11,347 nucleotides of DNA from Desulfobacteraceae bacterium (GTDB lineage Bacteria; Desulfobacterota; Desulfobacteria; Desulfobacterales; Desulfosalsimonadaceae): positions 1 to 11,347 of the forward strand of contig JAGGYV010000122.1 in NCBI GenBank assembly GCA_021162325.1. The letters run 5' to 3'. Below, in pieces: positions 1 to 7,675 of this stretch; positions within the stretch are counted from its first letter, which is position 1; each line of letters opens with the position of its first letter. Made by a program: the position numbers and the translations under genes. Under the pieces are notes generated by a model that was not told the origin of the DNA, did no database searches, and was given only the letters and a program-made list of their open reading frames with translations.

Positions 1-34
1 ATACAGGATATATTGATATTTTAATAAATTACAC

Positions 35-73
35 ATTACCGAATAAAAAAATCAGTATTATTCGTAATTTTTT
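35..73 (+). terminator. possible AT-rich intrinsic terminator or leader hairpin upstream of gmd
   Basis: ATTACCGAATA (35-45) can pair with TATTCGTAAT (59-68), with one bulged C, and the stem is followed by six T (68-73). This is the geometry of an intrinsic terminator read on the plus strand. It could end a gene lying left of the window or act as an attenuator in the gmd leader, since it finishes about 30 bp before the gmd start codon. The stem is AT-rich and therefore weak, so chance in AT-rich DNA remains possible. Confidence 0.3.
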
Positions 74-104
74 CATTTCAACTCTTTGATGAAGGGAACT
101 TATT

Positions 105-1265
105 TTGACAAAAAAAGCGTTAATTACCGGTGTTACCGGCCAGGATGGGGCATATCTGGCGGAGCTGCTGTTGCAAAAAGGGTATTCAGAAGTACATGGT
201 ATCAAGCGCCGGTCTTCTCTTTTTAACACCCAGCGGGTGGACCATCTTTATCAGGACCCTCACGAAAAAGATCTTCATTTTGTTCTTCATTACGGTGATT
301 TGACAGATGCGACAAATCTGGTTCGAATTGTTCAGGAAGTCCAGCCGGATGAGATTTACAACCTGGCCGCCCAAAGTCATGTTCAGGTTTCATTTGAATC
401 CCCGGAATATACGGCAAATGCCGATGCCATAGGGACGTTAAGGCTGCTTGAAGCCATCAGAATTCTTGGACTGGATGAGAAGGTTCGTTTTTACCAGGCG
501 TCAACATCAGAATTATACGGAAAAGTGCAGGAAGTCCCGCAAACAGAAAAAACCCCGTTTTACCCGCGTTCTCCATATGCCTGCGCAAAACTCTATTCTT
601 ATTGGATTACGGTCAATTATCGTGAAGCTTACGGCATCTATGCGTGCAATGGCATTTTGTTCAATCACGAGTCTCCCATTCGCGGTGAAACCTTTGTTAC
701 CCGTAAAATCACCCGGGCGGTCGCACGAATTGCTCTGGGGCTTGAGCGCCAACTCTTTCTTGGCAATCTTAATGCCCTGAGAGACTGGGGGCATGCAAAG
801 GATTTTGTCAGGGCACAGTGGCTTGTTCTTCAGCAGGAACAGCCGGATGATTATGTCATTGCCACGGGTATTCAGCATTCGGTGCGTGAATTTTGTAATA
901 AGGCCTTTGCCTGTATCGGTGTCAAAATTAACTGGCAAGGGGAGGGCATTGACGAACAAGGTCTTATTGATGATGTCTCGGTCCCTGATTCCCTGGCGAA
1001 TCTGCCGGTAAAAAACTCCCTGCATAAGCTGGAAAAAGGCCAGGTCGTGGTGTCTGTTGACCCCCGTTATTTCAGGCCCACAGAAGTTGAATCGCTTCTC
1101 GGAGATCCTTCCAAAGCCAAAAAAAATCTTGGCTGGGAGCCGGTTATTTCGTTTGAGGACATGGTATCTGAAATGGTGGCTCAAGACCTGACAGAATCTG
1201 TCCGGGAAGCGATTTGCGATAGAAACGGGTTTCCCATCCCAGCCAGTTGTGAGGCACTAATGTAG
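105..1265 (+). CDS. gmd: GDP-mannose 4,6-dehydratase
   Basis: It converts GDP-D-mannose to GDP-4-keto-6-deoxy-D-mannose, the first step to GDP-L-fucose and related 6-deoxyhexoses, in the cytoplasm. It is an extended short-chain dehydrogenase/reductase: NADP-binding GVTGQDG at residues 9-15, the KRRSS loop at 34-38, and catalytic residues T134 and E136 (STSELYG) with Y158 and K162 (YxxxK). The length of 386 aa is slightly above the usual ~373, mainly through the C-terminus. Translation must start at TTG: an in-frame TGA lies at 90-92, the nucleotide-binding motif begins at residue 9, and AGGGA at 93-97 gives a ribosome site 7 nt upstream. The normally strict SPRRGETF motif reads SPIRGETF here. 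The next gene, fcl, uses its product and follows after 98 bp, so the pair is probably co-transcribed. Confidence 0.97.
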   Translation: MTKKALITGVTGQDGAYLAELLLQKGYSEVHGIKRRSSLFNTQRVDHLYQDPHEKDLHFVLHYGDLTDATNLVRIVQEVQPDEIYNLAAQSHVQVSFESPEYTANADAIGTLRLLEAIRILGLDEKVRFYQASTSELYGKVQEVPQTEKTPFYPRSPYACAKLYSYWITVNYREAYGIYACNGILFNHESPIRGETFVTRKITRAVARIALGLERQLFLGNLNALRDWGHAKDFVRAQWLVLQQEQPDDYVIATGIQHSVREFCNKAFACIGVKINWQGEGIDEQGLIDDVSVPDSLANLPVKNSLHKLEKGQVVVSVDPRYFRPTEVESLLGDPSKAKKNLGWEPVISFEDMVSEMVAQDLTESVREAICDRNGFPIPASCEALM

Positions 1266-1363
1266 GAAGACAGGTTGAAGGCTGAAGGGGACCAGATTGG
1301 TATTGAACAGCCGAGCCTCCCGGAAAAATGAACTATTTAAAAATAACTACGCAAGAGGCATAA

Positions 1364-2332
1364 ATGGAAAAAACATCTAAGATATATATTGCCGGACATG
1401 ATGGATTGGTCGGTTCCGCACTCATCAAAAAATTCAGCCAAAACGGTTATACCAATCTCATTGCCCGGCATCATTCAGAACTTGATCTTAAGCGCCAGCA
1501 GGAGGTGGAAACATTTTTTGAAAAGGAGAAACCGGAGTACGTTGTTCTGGCTGCGGCAAAAGTCGGGGGAATTTTGGCCAATAATACATTCCCCGCTGAA
1601 TTTATTTACGACAATCTGTCGATTCAATCCAATATTATCCATGCGGCCTGGAAAGCAAATGTGAAACACTTAATATTTCTGGGGTCTTCGTGTATTTATC
1701 CAAGACAATGTCCGCAGCCCATGAAAGAAGACCATTTATTGACCGGTCCGCTCGAATCAACCAATGAACCCTATGCCATTGCCAAAATCGCCGGCATTAA
1801 AATGTGCCAGTCATACAATCGTCAGTATGGCACCTCTTATTTTGCTTTAATGCCGACAAATCTTTATGGCCCAAATGATAATTTTAACCTTGAAACCAGT
1901 CATGTGCTGCCGGCCCTGATTCGAAAATTTCATGAAGCAAAAGCGGCTTCCTCAAAATCCGTCACTGTTTGGGGAACCGGTTCCCCGCGCCGTGAATTTT
2001 TACATGTGGATGATCTGGCGGATGCCTGTCTGCATGTCATTAATCTGGACGAACAGATATTTCGTTCACTGATTTTTGATAAAGTGGCACCCCTGATCAA
2101 CATTGGTTGTGGAAAAGATAATTCCATCAAGGAAATGGCTTTGATGATTAAAGAAATTGTCGGGTTTGACGGGCAAATCGTTTTTGATGAAACCAAGCCG
2201 GATGGGACGCCCCAGAAACTCCTGGACGTCTCTCTTTTAAACAAGTTAGGCTGGAAACAGACGATTCCTTTGAAAAAAGGGATTGCCGATACCTATCAGT
2301 GGTGTATTGAAAACAATATTTTTACTGATTAA
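1364..2332 (+). CDS. fcl: GDP-L-fucose synthase (GDP-4-keto-6-deoxymannose 3,5-epimerase/4-reductase)
   Basis: It performs the double epimerisation and NADPH-dependent reduction of the Gmd product to GDP-L-fucose, the donor for fucosylated polysaccharide. It is an SDR-family protein of 322 aa, the normal length. Visible signatures are the glycine-rich GHDGLVG at residues 11-17, the GSSCIYP segment carrying S108 and C110, Y137/K141 (YAIAK), and H180 in the ETSHVLPALIRKFHEAK region. S108, C110, Y137, K141 and H180 match the catalytic Ser, Cys, Tyr, Lys and His of the E. coli enzyme with a shift of one. The ATG start has AGAGG about 5 nt upstream (1354-1358). The 98-bp gap after gmd shows no strong terminator. 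Downstream the gene runs convergently into the EF-G-like gene. Also known as wcaG. Confidence 0.97.
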   Translation: MEKTSKIYIAGHDGLVGSALIKKFSQNGYTNLIARHHSELDLKRQQEVETFFEKEKPEYVVLAAAKVGGILANNTFPAEFIYDNLSIQSNIIHAAWKANVKHLIFLGSSCIYPRQCPQPMKEDHLLTGPLESTNEPYAIAKIAGIKMCQSYNRQYGTSYFALMPTNLYGPNDNFNLETSHVLPALIRKFHEAKAASSKSVTVWGTGSPRREFLHVDDLADACLHVINLDEQIFRSLIFDKVAPLINIGCGKDNSIKEMALMIKEIVGFDGQIVFDETKPDGTPQKLLDVSLLNKLGWKQTIPLKKGIADTYQWCIENNIFTD

Positions 2333-2461
2333 TTATTTTTTCTCAATCAGTTGTGGCCATTACGCTTTCTTTTCTGATCAAGCACATTGAAATGCTGAAA
2401 AAAGAACAAAGGGTCGGGCAATATTAAATATTCGGGTCCAGAGGACCATGTTTATTCAGTT

Positions 2462-2500
2462 AAAAAAAAGCCGGTCCTGCTTGTCAGCGGAACCGGCTTT
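2462..2500 (-). terminator. intrinsic terminator of the EF-G-like gene
   Basis: Read on the minus strand, AAAGCCGGT and ACCGGCTTT form a GC-rich stem (2492-2500 with 2467-2475). It may extend by CC/GG across a bulged T. The stem is followed by a run of eight T (2469-2462). It lies about 30 bp past the stop codon of the EF-G-like gene. On the plus strand the stem is followed by GAAAATA rather than T, so it is not a convincing terminator for fcl. The rest of the 199-bp convergent spacer (2333-2531) holds only a short GGTCC-AGA-GGACC hairpin (2435-2447) and no gene. Confidence 0.85.
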
Positions 2501-2531
2501 GAAAATATATTGCTGTTCGTTCGGTTACATT

Positions 2532-4592
2532 TTATTCTTTTTCGCTGTTTGCGGTATCAATGATTTTTTGTGCCAGTTGGACCGGCACCTCATCATACTG
2601 AACAAACTTCATGGTAAAATTTCCCCGGCCGCCGGTCATGGAGCGGATATCCGGCGCATAGGTCAACACCTCAGCCATGGGAACAAGCGCTTTTACAATC
2701 TGGTTTTTTCCTTTGCTGTCCATCCCGAGAACTCTGCCGCGCCGGCTGTTCAAATCGCCCATAATATCCCCCATGAAATCTTCCGGTGTAACCACTTCGA
2801 GTTCCATGATGGGTTCGAGCAATTTCATGCCGGCTTCTTCCGCCGCTTTTCTAAATGCCAGGGATCCGGCAATTTTAAATGCCATTTCTGAGGAATCGAC
2901 TGCATGAAATGAACCGAAATCAAGGGTTGCCTTATAATCGACACACGGGAATCCTCCTAAAACACCACGCTGAGTGGCTTCTATGATCCCTTTTTCAACG
3001 GCCGGAATATATGTTTTAGGGATCGCGCCGCCGACAATCTTATCAATAAACTCAAATCCTTTACCGCGCGGTTGTGGTTCAAATTCAACCCAGCAGTCGC
3101 CGAACTGACCATGACCGCCAGTTTGTTTTTTGTGCCGACCCTGAACCCGGACTTTCTTTTTAAATGTGCCTTTGTAAGGGACTTTGGGTATATTCAGAGA
3201 GACCTCAACACCATATTTACGTTTCATTTTTTCAATGGTGGTTTCAATATGGACCTGGCCCATGCCGGTGATCAGGGTTTCATGCGTTTCTTCGCTTCTT
3301 ACAAGTTTTAATGCAAGATCCTCTTCCATGAGTTTGGCAAGAGAGGAAAATAATTTTTCTTCATCAGCCTGGGTTTTGGCGACTATCGCATAGGTGATAA
3401 TACCGTCGATCGGCGCAACGGCTTTGGCCTGTAATTTCTTTCCGGGATCGCACAATGTATCGCCGGTCGTGGTGTCCTTTAATTTAGCCACCGCGATAAT
3501 ATCGCCAGGGCCGGCACCCGTCAGCGTTTTTTGTTCTTTTCCGATAATTTTAAGCAGCTGGCTGAATCGTTCCTTGGCGTCTTTGTTGGGGTTGTAAAAA
3601 TTGCCGTCACTGCCAAGTTTACCGGTCAGTACTTTAATTAATGTCAGACGGCCGGCAAATGGGTCTGCAATCGTTTTAAAAACAACGCCAAGGAAAGGAT
3701 CGTCCGGATTGGGAGTAATTTCGACTTCATTGTCCGTTCCGTCTTCAAGAGCAATTTTTGTCCCGGCGTTTAAAGGAGACGGCATGGCATCGACAATAAA
3801 ATTGCAAAGCAGGTCAATGCCGATATTATTAATTGCAGAACCGCATAAAACAGGAACAAACGTGCGGCTTGAGGTCCCTTTAAGTAATGCATTTTTTAGA
3901 TCTTCAGCAGACAGTTCTTCGCCTTCAAGATATTTTTCAACCAATTCATCGTCTGCTTCAGCAATATTTTCTACCAGAGACTCATGTTCGGAATCAACAA
4001 GTTCCTGCATGTCTGAAGGAATATCACAGGGTGTTGCTTTGCCGTTTTCATAGGCGTAGGCTTTTTTTGAAAGAAGATCAACGATGCCTTTAAAATCATC
4101 TTCCTTGCCAATGGGAAGCTGAAGAATAATCGGTTTGGGATCAAAGATTTCAACGGCATCATCAAAAGCCCGCTGAAAATCAGCTCTTTCTCTATCAATT
4201 TTATTTATAAAAATTGCGACAGGAAGATTGGATTGTTCGGCAAATTCCCATGCCTGCTCAGACTGGAATTTAACCCCATCAATGGCATCTATTACCAGCA
4301 CGACACTGTCGGCTGCCTGCATGCAAAGCTTTGTATCGGAAATAAAATTCTGATCTCCCGGCGTGTCAATCAAGCTGACGGCCGTTTTTTGCCATTCGAG
4401 TTGATGGAAAGCTGTGCTGATTGTGGATTTACGCTTCAGCTCTTCCGGCTCGAAATCCAACACGGAATTTCCGGCATCAACACTGCCGAGTCGGGTCGTT
4501 ACTCCGGCATTAAACAGCATTGCTTCACCCAGAGACGTTTTTCCGGCCCCACTTTGTCCAACAAAAGCGACATTCCTTGATTTATCGGTCAT
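2532..4592 (-). CDS. fusA: elongation factor G-like translational GTPase (EF-G2 type)
   Basis: A 686-aa cytoplasmic translational GTPase with the full EF-G domain order. Domain I (G) is about residues 1-275: G1 GQSGAGKT 12-19, switch I with T57 in KSTIS, G3 DTPGD 76-80, G4 NKID 130-133, G5 GSA 251-253. Domain II is about 295-390. Domains III-V follow, with GGHGQFG 492-498 and FHAVDSSEMAF 562-572 in domain IV and a typical domain V (LLEPIMELEVVTP). The domain IV tip histidine (H563) is kept. G1 lacks the GHIDAGKT form, and the GTPase histidine of DTPGH is replaced by D80. That marks the divergent EF-G2-like branch rather than the str-operon EF-G, so its role in translocation is uncertain; the symbol fusA is used in the broad sense. 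ATG is preceded by AGAGAGGAG (4606-4614), a rather long 13-nt spacing. Confidence 0.9.
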   Translation of the reverse strand: MTDKSRNVAFVGQSGAGKTSLGEAMLFNAGVTTRLGSVDAGNSVLDFEPEELKRKSTISTAFHQLEWQKTAVSLIDTPGDQNFISDTKLCMQAADSVVLVIDAIDGVKFQSEQAWEFAEQSNLPVAIFINKIDRERADFQRAFDDAVEIFDPKPIILQLPIGKEDDFKGIVDLLSKKAYAYENGKATPCDIPSDMQELVDSEHESLVENIAEADDELVEKYLEGEELSAEDLKNALLKGTSSRTFVPVLCGSAINNIGIDLLCNFIVDAMPSPLNAGTKIALEDGTDNEVEITPNPDDPFLGVVFKTIADPFAGRLTLIKVLTGKLGSDGNFYNPNKDAKERFSQLLKIIGKEQKTLTGAGPGDIIAVAKLKDTTTGDTLCDPGKKLQAKAVAPIDGIITYAIVAKTQADEEKLFSSLAKLMEEDLALKLVRSEETHETLITGMGQVHIETTIEKMKRKYGVEVSLNIPKVPYKGTFKKKVRVQGRHKKQTGGHGQFGDCWVEFEPQPRGKGFEFIDKIVGGAIPKTYIPAVEKGIIEATQRGVLGGFPCVDYKATLDFGSFHAVDSSEMAFKIAGSLAFRKAAEEAGMKLLEPIMELEVVTPEDFMGDIMGDLNSRRGRVLGMDSKGKNQIVKALVPMAEVLTYAPDIRSMTGGRGNFTMKFVQYDEVPVQLAQKIIDTANSEKE

Positions 4593-4653
4593 TTCAGTAT
4601 TTTTTCTCCTCTCTACAAGATTTGTTGATCTTCTTCAAAAATACAATTTATTT

Positions 4654-4682
4654 TATGTATATATTAACTTCCGAAAAATCAA
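4654..4682 (-). promoter_or_regulatory. possible sigma70 promoter of the EF-G-like gene
   Basis: On the minus strand TTGATT (4682-4677) and TACATA (4659-4654) are 17 bp apart, about 60 bp before the start codon, in the 104-bp gap after tlyA. The -10 element is imperfect and the region is AT-rich. If real, it would let the EF-G-like gene be expressed apart from the xse-isp operon. Confidence 0.3.
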
Positions 4683-4696
4683 CCCCAAAGCGATAT

Positions 4697-5437
4697 TTAA
4701 TTCGTTAGATATATTATAAATTCTGTATTCCCCTTAGGACCGAGAATAGGAGAGGGGATAACCGGCCCGATGTTAAATCCGGTATCACTAAAAAAAGCGG
4801 ACAATTCTTCAATGACGGATTGATGTAATTGCTTGTCTTTTACAACACCGCCCTTGCCCACTAATTTTTTTCCGACTTCGAATTGAGGCTTGATTAATGC
4901 CAGCACTTTACCGTCATTTTTTAAAAATTTTTTAACCGCCGGAATCACAATTTTCAGTGAAATAAATGAAACATCAATACTGATTAAATCAAACGGTTCC
5001 GGCAGTATTTCCTCTGTGGCATACCGGACATTCGTACGTTCAATAACGACCACACGCGGATCCTGCCTTAATTTCCAGTCCAGTTGACCATATCCGACAT
5101 CAATAGCATAAACACGGCTGGCCCCGTGCTGAAGCAAGCAGTCTGTAAACCCGCCGGTTGATGCGCCCACATCAAGGCACAGCATGCCGGTTACGTCCAG
5201 ATTAAGCGATTGAATCGCTTTTTCAATCTTAAACCCGCCACGGCTCACAAAAGGAATATCCTGGCCTTTGTTTATAATTTTTGAATCAACAGCAACCATG
5301 GATCCGGGTTTATCCACCGGTTGGTTATTAACCAGGATATTTCCGGTCATGATCAACGCACTGGCCCGATGGCGGCTGTTTGCAAGCCCCTTCTCAAAAA
5401 CAAGAACATCCAGTCGTTTTTTTTTATTAGCAGGCAT
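4697..5437 (-). CDS. tlyA: TlyA-family 16S/23S rRNA (cytidine-2'-O)-methyltransferase
   Basis: It is an S-adenosylmethionine-dependent RNA 2'-O-methyltransferase; characterised relatives modify cytidines in 16S and/or 23S rRNA. It is 246 aa, a normal length. Residues 7-65 are an S4 RNA-binding domain (KKRLDVLVFEKGLANSRHRA). Residues from about 66 are a Rossmann methyltransferase fold with the SAM-binding LDVGASTGGFTDCLL at 88-102. The K-D-K-E tetrad of the family is complete: K70 (RGGFK), D155 (SIDVSF), K183 (LIKPQFEVG) and E239. The family is often labelled hemolysin A, but nothing in this sequence points to a toxin. It follows dxs in the same direction, the order usual for xseAB-ispA-dxs-tlyA clusters; a repeat element fills most of the 179-bp gap. 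The ribosome site before the ATG is weak. Confidence 0.95.
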   Translation of the reverse strand: MPANKKKRLDVLVFEKGLANSRHRASALIMTGNILVNNQPVDKPGSMVAVDSKIINKGQDIPFVSRGGFKIEKAIQSLNLDVTGMLCLDVGASTGGFTDCLLQHGASRVYAIDVGYGQLDWKLRQDPRVVVIERTNVRYATEEILPEPFDLISIDVSFISLKIVIPAVKKFLKNDGKVLALIKPQFEVGKKLVGKGGVVKDKQLHQSVIEELSAFFSDTGFNIGPVIPSPILGPKGNTEFIIYLTN

Positions 5438-5464
5438 CTATGAATCTTTATTCAACCTATTTAT

Positions 5465-5630
5465 TGACAAACTCGTAAAAAATCAGATTTCGATGGCAAA
5501 GAAAAAAATTCCACCAAATCTTAAAATTGGCAAGGCGCGCAAATCCTGAGTGATGATTCGTACTTAGCGTACCATGAAGAAACGAAGGATGCAGCGCAAC
5601 ACAGAATTTGGACTTTTTACGAAGCCGTCA
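5465..5630. repeat. mosaic palindromic intergenic repeat, copy 1 (tlyA-dxs spacer)
   Basis: An imperfect inverted repeat of 166 bp. The outer left end TGACAAACTCGTAAAAAATC (5465-5484) pairs with the right end GGACTTTTTACGAAGCC (from 5610) and TCA (5628-5630), 15 of 21 positions matching. A nested inner left end, GATGGC (5492) through TTCC (5512), follows. The core runs from CAAGGCGCGC (5531-5540) to GCAGCGCAAC (5591-5600). Inside it ATCCT pairs with AGGAT, GCGC with GCGC, and GTAC with GTAC around the centre near 5565. It shares both ends, but not the core, with the second copy at 7521-7672. The right end overlaps the last codons of dxs. No reading frame was found in it. The layout suggests a MITE- or REP-like mobile or structured element; origin is inferred. 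Confidence 0.75.
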
Positions 5631-7500
5631 TCATTGATTCTGCCGCAGTGACGATAGCCTGTGCATCAATTCCGTATTTTTTAAGTAACAGTTTTCTCGG
5701 GCCGTGTTCGACAAACGTGTCATGGACACCTAATCGTTTTATCTGGAGATTATGAATCCCTTCATCATGAAGTAATTCCAAAACTGCGCTGCCGAAACCG
5801 CCCTGGCGGATGTTTTCTTCAATGGTAATGATATGCGGGATTTTTTTTGCTAAATCACAGATTAATTCAGCATCCAACGGTTTTACAAATCGGCAGTTAA
5901 CGACAGTTGCATCAATATTTTTTTTCTGAAGAAGGTGATACGCTTCCAGCGCATCCGTGACAGTTGTTCCGATGGCTAAAATCAACAAATCGTTTCCCTG
6001 GGTTAATATTTCTCCTTTGCCGATTGGTATTGGTTTAATGTGTTGATCAATCGATACATTTGTCCCGGTACCCCGGGGATATCTGAATGCCACCGGCCCG
6101 GAATGATTGATCGCAGTCAGCAGCATTCGGCGCAGTTCATTTTCATCTTTTGGTGCCATAACAACCATATTGGGCAGTGTTCTTAGAAAGGATAAATCAA
6201 ATAATCCATGGTGTGTCGGGCCATCTTCACCGACAATGCCGCCCCGGTCAATCGCAAAGGTAACCGGCAAAGATTCCAGGCAAACATCATGCAGGATCTG
6301 ATCATATGCGCGCTGGAGAAACGTGGAGTAAATGGCAATAACCGGTTTCATCCCTTGGGTTGCCATGCCTGCCGCAAAAGTAACCCCATGCTGTTCAGCG
6401 ATGCCCACATCAAAAAACCGGTCCGGAAATTGTTTCGAAAATTTAACAAGACCCGTGCCTTCGGGCATTGCCGCAGTCACCGCGACAATTTTTGTGTCGG
6501 TTTCAGCCAGTTCAACCATGGCATTGCCAAAGATTTCCGTGTAAGAGGGCGCGATGCTGCAGGAAATTTTATTTCCGGTTTTTACCTGGAAACATCCGAC
6601 ACCATGGAAATAAACCGGATTTTTTTCAGCCGGTGGGTAGCCCCGGCCTTTTTGAGTTGTTACATGGAGTAACACCGGGTCATCAATATTTTTAATGTTG
6701 GTTAAAATATCGATCAGATGATTTAAACGATGCCCCTTGATGGGGCCAAAATAATCAAAATTAAACGCCTCAAACAGCATCCCCGGCGTTACAAATGCTT
6801 TAAAAGACTCTTCCGCCCGTTTGGCATAATGGTATGCATCCTGGCCGATTTTTGGAAGGGAGCGAAGAAATACGCCCATTTCCTTTTTCAGATCCTGCAA
6901 ATACTTTGTGGAAAACGTACGGCTGAGAAGAGAGGATAGGGCACCGACATTTGGACCAATGGACAGATCATTATCATTTAAAATGACAATCATATCCTTA
7001 TGGATATCACCCGCTTGATTAAGACCTTCGAATGCCAGACCGGCAGTCAATGAACCATCACCGATAACGGCAATTACTTTTGAATTTTCCTGGTTCAGTC
7101 GTTTGGCGCTTGCAATGCCTAACGCTGCTGAAATGGAAGTGCCGCTGTGGCCAGTTGTAAATGCGTCACACGGACTTTCAGTAATTTTAGGAAATCCGGA
7201 AATGCCGCCATGCTGACGCAATGTATGAAAACGGTCTTTGCGACCAGTTAACAGTTTATGGGTGTAAGCCTGATGCCCCACATCCCAGATAATTTTATCA
7301 TTCGGCACATCAAATACATAATGCAGCGCAATGGTCAGTTCAACCACCCCCAGGTTGGACGCCAGATGACCACCGGTTTTTGAAACCACATCAACGATTA
7401 GCTGACGGATTTCATGGGCAAGCTTCGGCAGGTCATCGCGCGGTATTTTTTTTAAATCTTTAGGGGAGTTAATTTGGTCCAGCATACTCAATTCAGGCAT
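5617..7500 (-). CDS. dxs: 1-deoxy-D-xylulose-5-phosphate synthase
   Basis: It condenses pyruvate and glyceraldehyde 3-phosphate to DXP using thiamine diphosphate, the committed step of the MEP isoprenoid pathway. It is 627 aa, the usual size. Visible features: GGHLASNLG with H45, DVGHQAYTHK with H76, GHSGTS 117-122, and the ThDP motif from GDGS (147-150) to NDND (175-178). Also present are GIAEQH with catalytic E369 (E. coli E370) and DGPTHHG with H430. Start choice is open. The ATG at 7500 has GAAGGAGA directly against it, too close for a normal ribosome site. TTG at codon 4 would have about 10 nt spacing, and ATG at codon 6 (MLDQINSP) fits the family N-terminus. The last three residues (TAS) and the TAA stop lie in the end of a repeat element. 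It sits between ispA and tlyA, same strand. Confidence 0.97.
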   Translation of the reverse strand: MPELSMLDQINSPKDLKKIPRDDLPKLAHEIRQLIVDVVSKTGGHLASNLGVVELTIALHYVFDVPNDKIIWDVGHQAYTHKLLTGRKDRFHTLRQHGGISGFPKITESPCDAFTTGHSGTSISAALGIASAKRLNQENSKVIAVIGDGSLTAGLAFEGLNQAGDIHKDMIVILNDNDLSIGPNVGALSSLLSRTFSTKYLQDLKKEMGVFLRSLPKIGQDAYHYAKRAEESFKAFVTPGMLFEAFNFDYFGPIKGHRLNHLIDILTNIKNIDDPVLLHVTTQKGRGYPPAEKNPVYFHGVGCFQVKTGNKISCSIAPSYTEIFGNAMVELAETDTKIVAVTAAMPEGTGLVKFSKQFPDRFFDVGIAEQHGVTFAAGMATQGMKPVIAIYSTFLQRAYDQILHDVCLESLPVTFAIDRGGIVGEDGPTHHGLFDLSFLRTLPNMVVMAPKDENELRRMLLTAINHSGPVAFRYPRGTGTNVSIDQHIKPIPIGKGEILTQGNDLLILAIGTTVTDALEAYHLLQKKNIDATVVNCRFVKPLDAELICDLAKKIPHIITIEENIRQGGFGSAVLELLHDEGIHNLQIKRLGVHDTFVEHGPRKLLLKKYGIDAQAIVTAAESMMTAS

Positions 7501-7520
7501 TCTCCTTCATTAAACAAAAC

Positions 7521-7672
7521 TGATACTCTCATAAAAAATATTGGGATGGCTAAGTTAAAAGTTCCATATACAAGGCGTAGTGGTTTTTCAGGCAAGAAAT
7601 CATACATGTAGTATCTTGAGTGGCTGAAAAACTGCTACAACGCCGTAGATGGGACTTTTTACGACGCCATCA
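7521..7672. repeat. mosaic palindromic intergenic repeat, copy 2 (dxs-ispA spacer)
   Basis: A relative of the element at 5465-5630 in the same orientation. The left side has CTCATAAAAAAT (7528-7539), then GATGGC (7545-7550), TTCCA (7562-7566) and CAAGGCG (7571-7577). The right end is GGACTTTTTACGACGCC (7652-7668) then ATCA (7669-7672). The inner left end GATGGC...AAAAGTTCC (7545-7565) matches the reverse complement of the right end at about 16 of 21 positions. The core is a long hairpin: GTTTTTCAG (7583-7591) pairs exactly with CTGAAAAAC (7624-7632), centred on TACATGTA (7603-7610). It begins about 20 bp before the dxs start and ends just before the ispA stop codon. It shows no reading frame. 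Confidence 0.75.
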
Positions 7673-7675
7673 AAA

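Noticed and set aside
513..1184. A 223-codon open frame antisense to gmd
   Set aside because: It is fully inside gmd, has no recognisable domain and no ribosome site; gmd itself is certain from its catalytic motifs.
1266..1363. GTTGAAGGCTGAAGGG stretch between gmd and fcl as a repeat array
   Set aside because: Only about two imperfect GAAGGCT-like units; too short to call a repeat.
2324..2351. ACTGATT...AATCAGT inverted repeat at the end of fcl as a terminator
   Set aside because: The T run is in the loop, not after the stem, and the stem is short and AT-rich.
2435..2447. GGTCC-AGA-GGACC hairpin between fcl and the EF-G-like gene
   Set aside because: Only a 5-bp stem and no T run on either side; not enough to call a terminator.
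3601..4053. A 150-codon plus-strand open frame inside the EF-G-like gene
   Set aside because: Composition is Ser-rich antisense translation of a well-conserved gene, with no domain.
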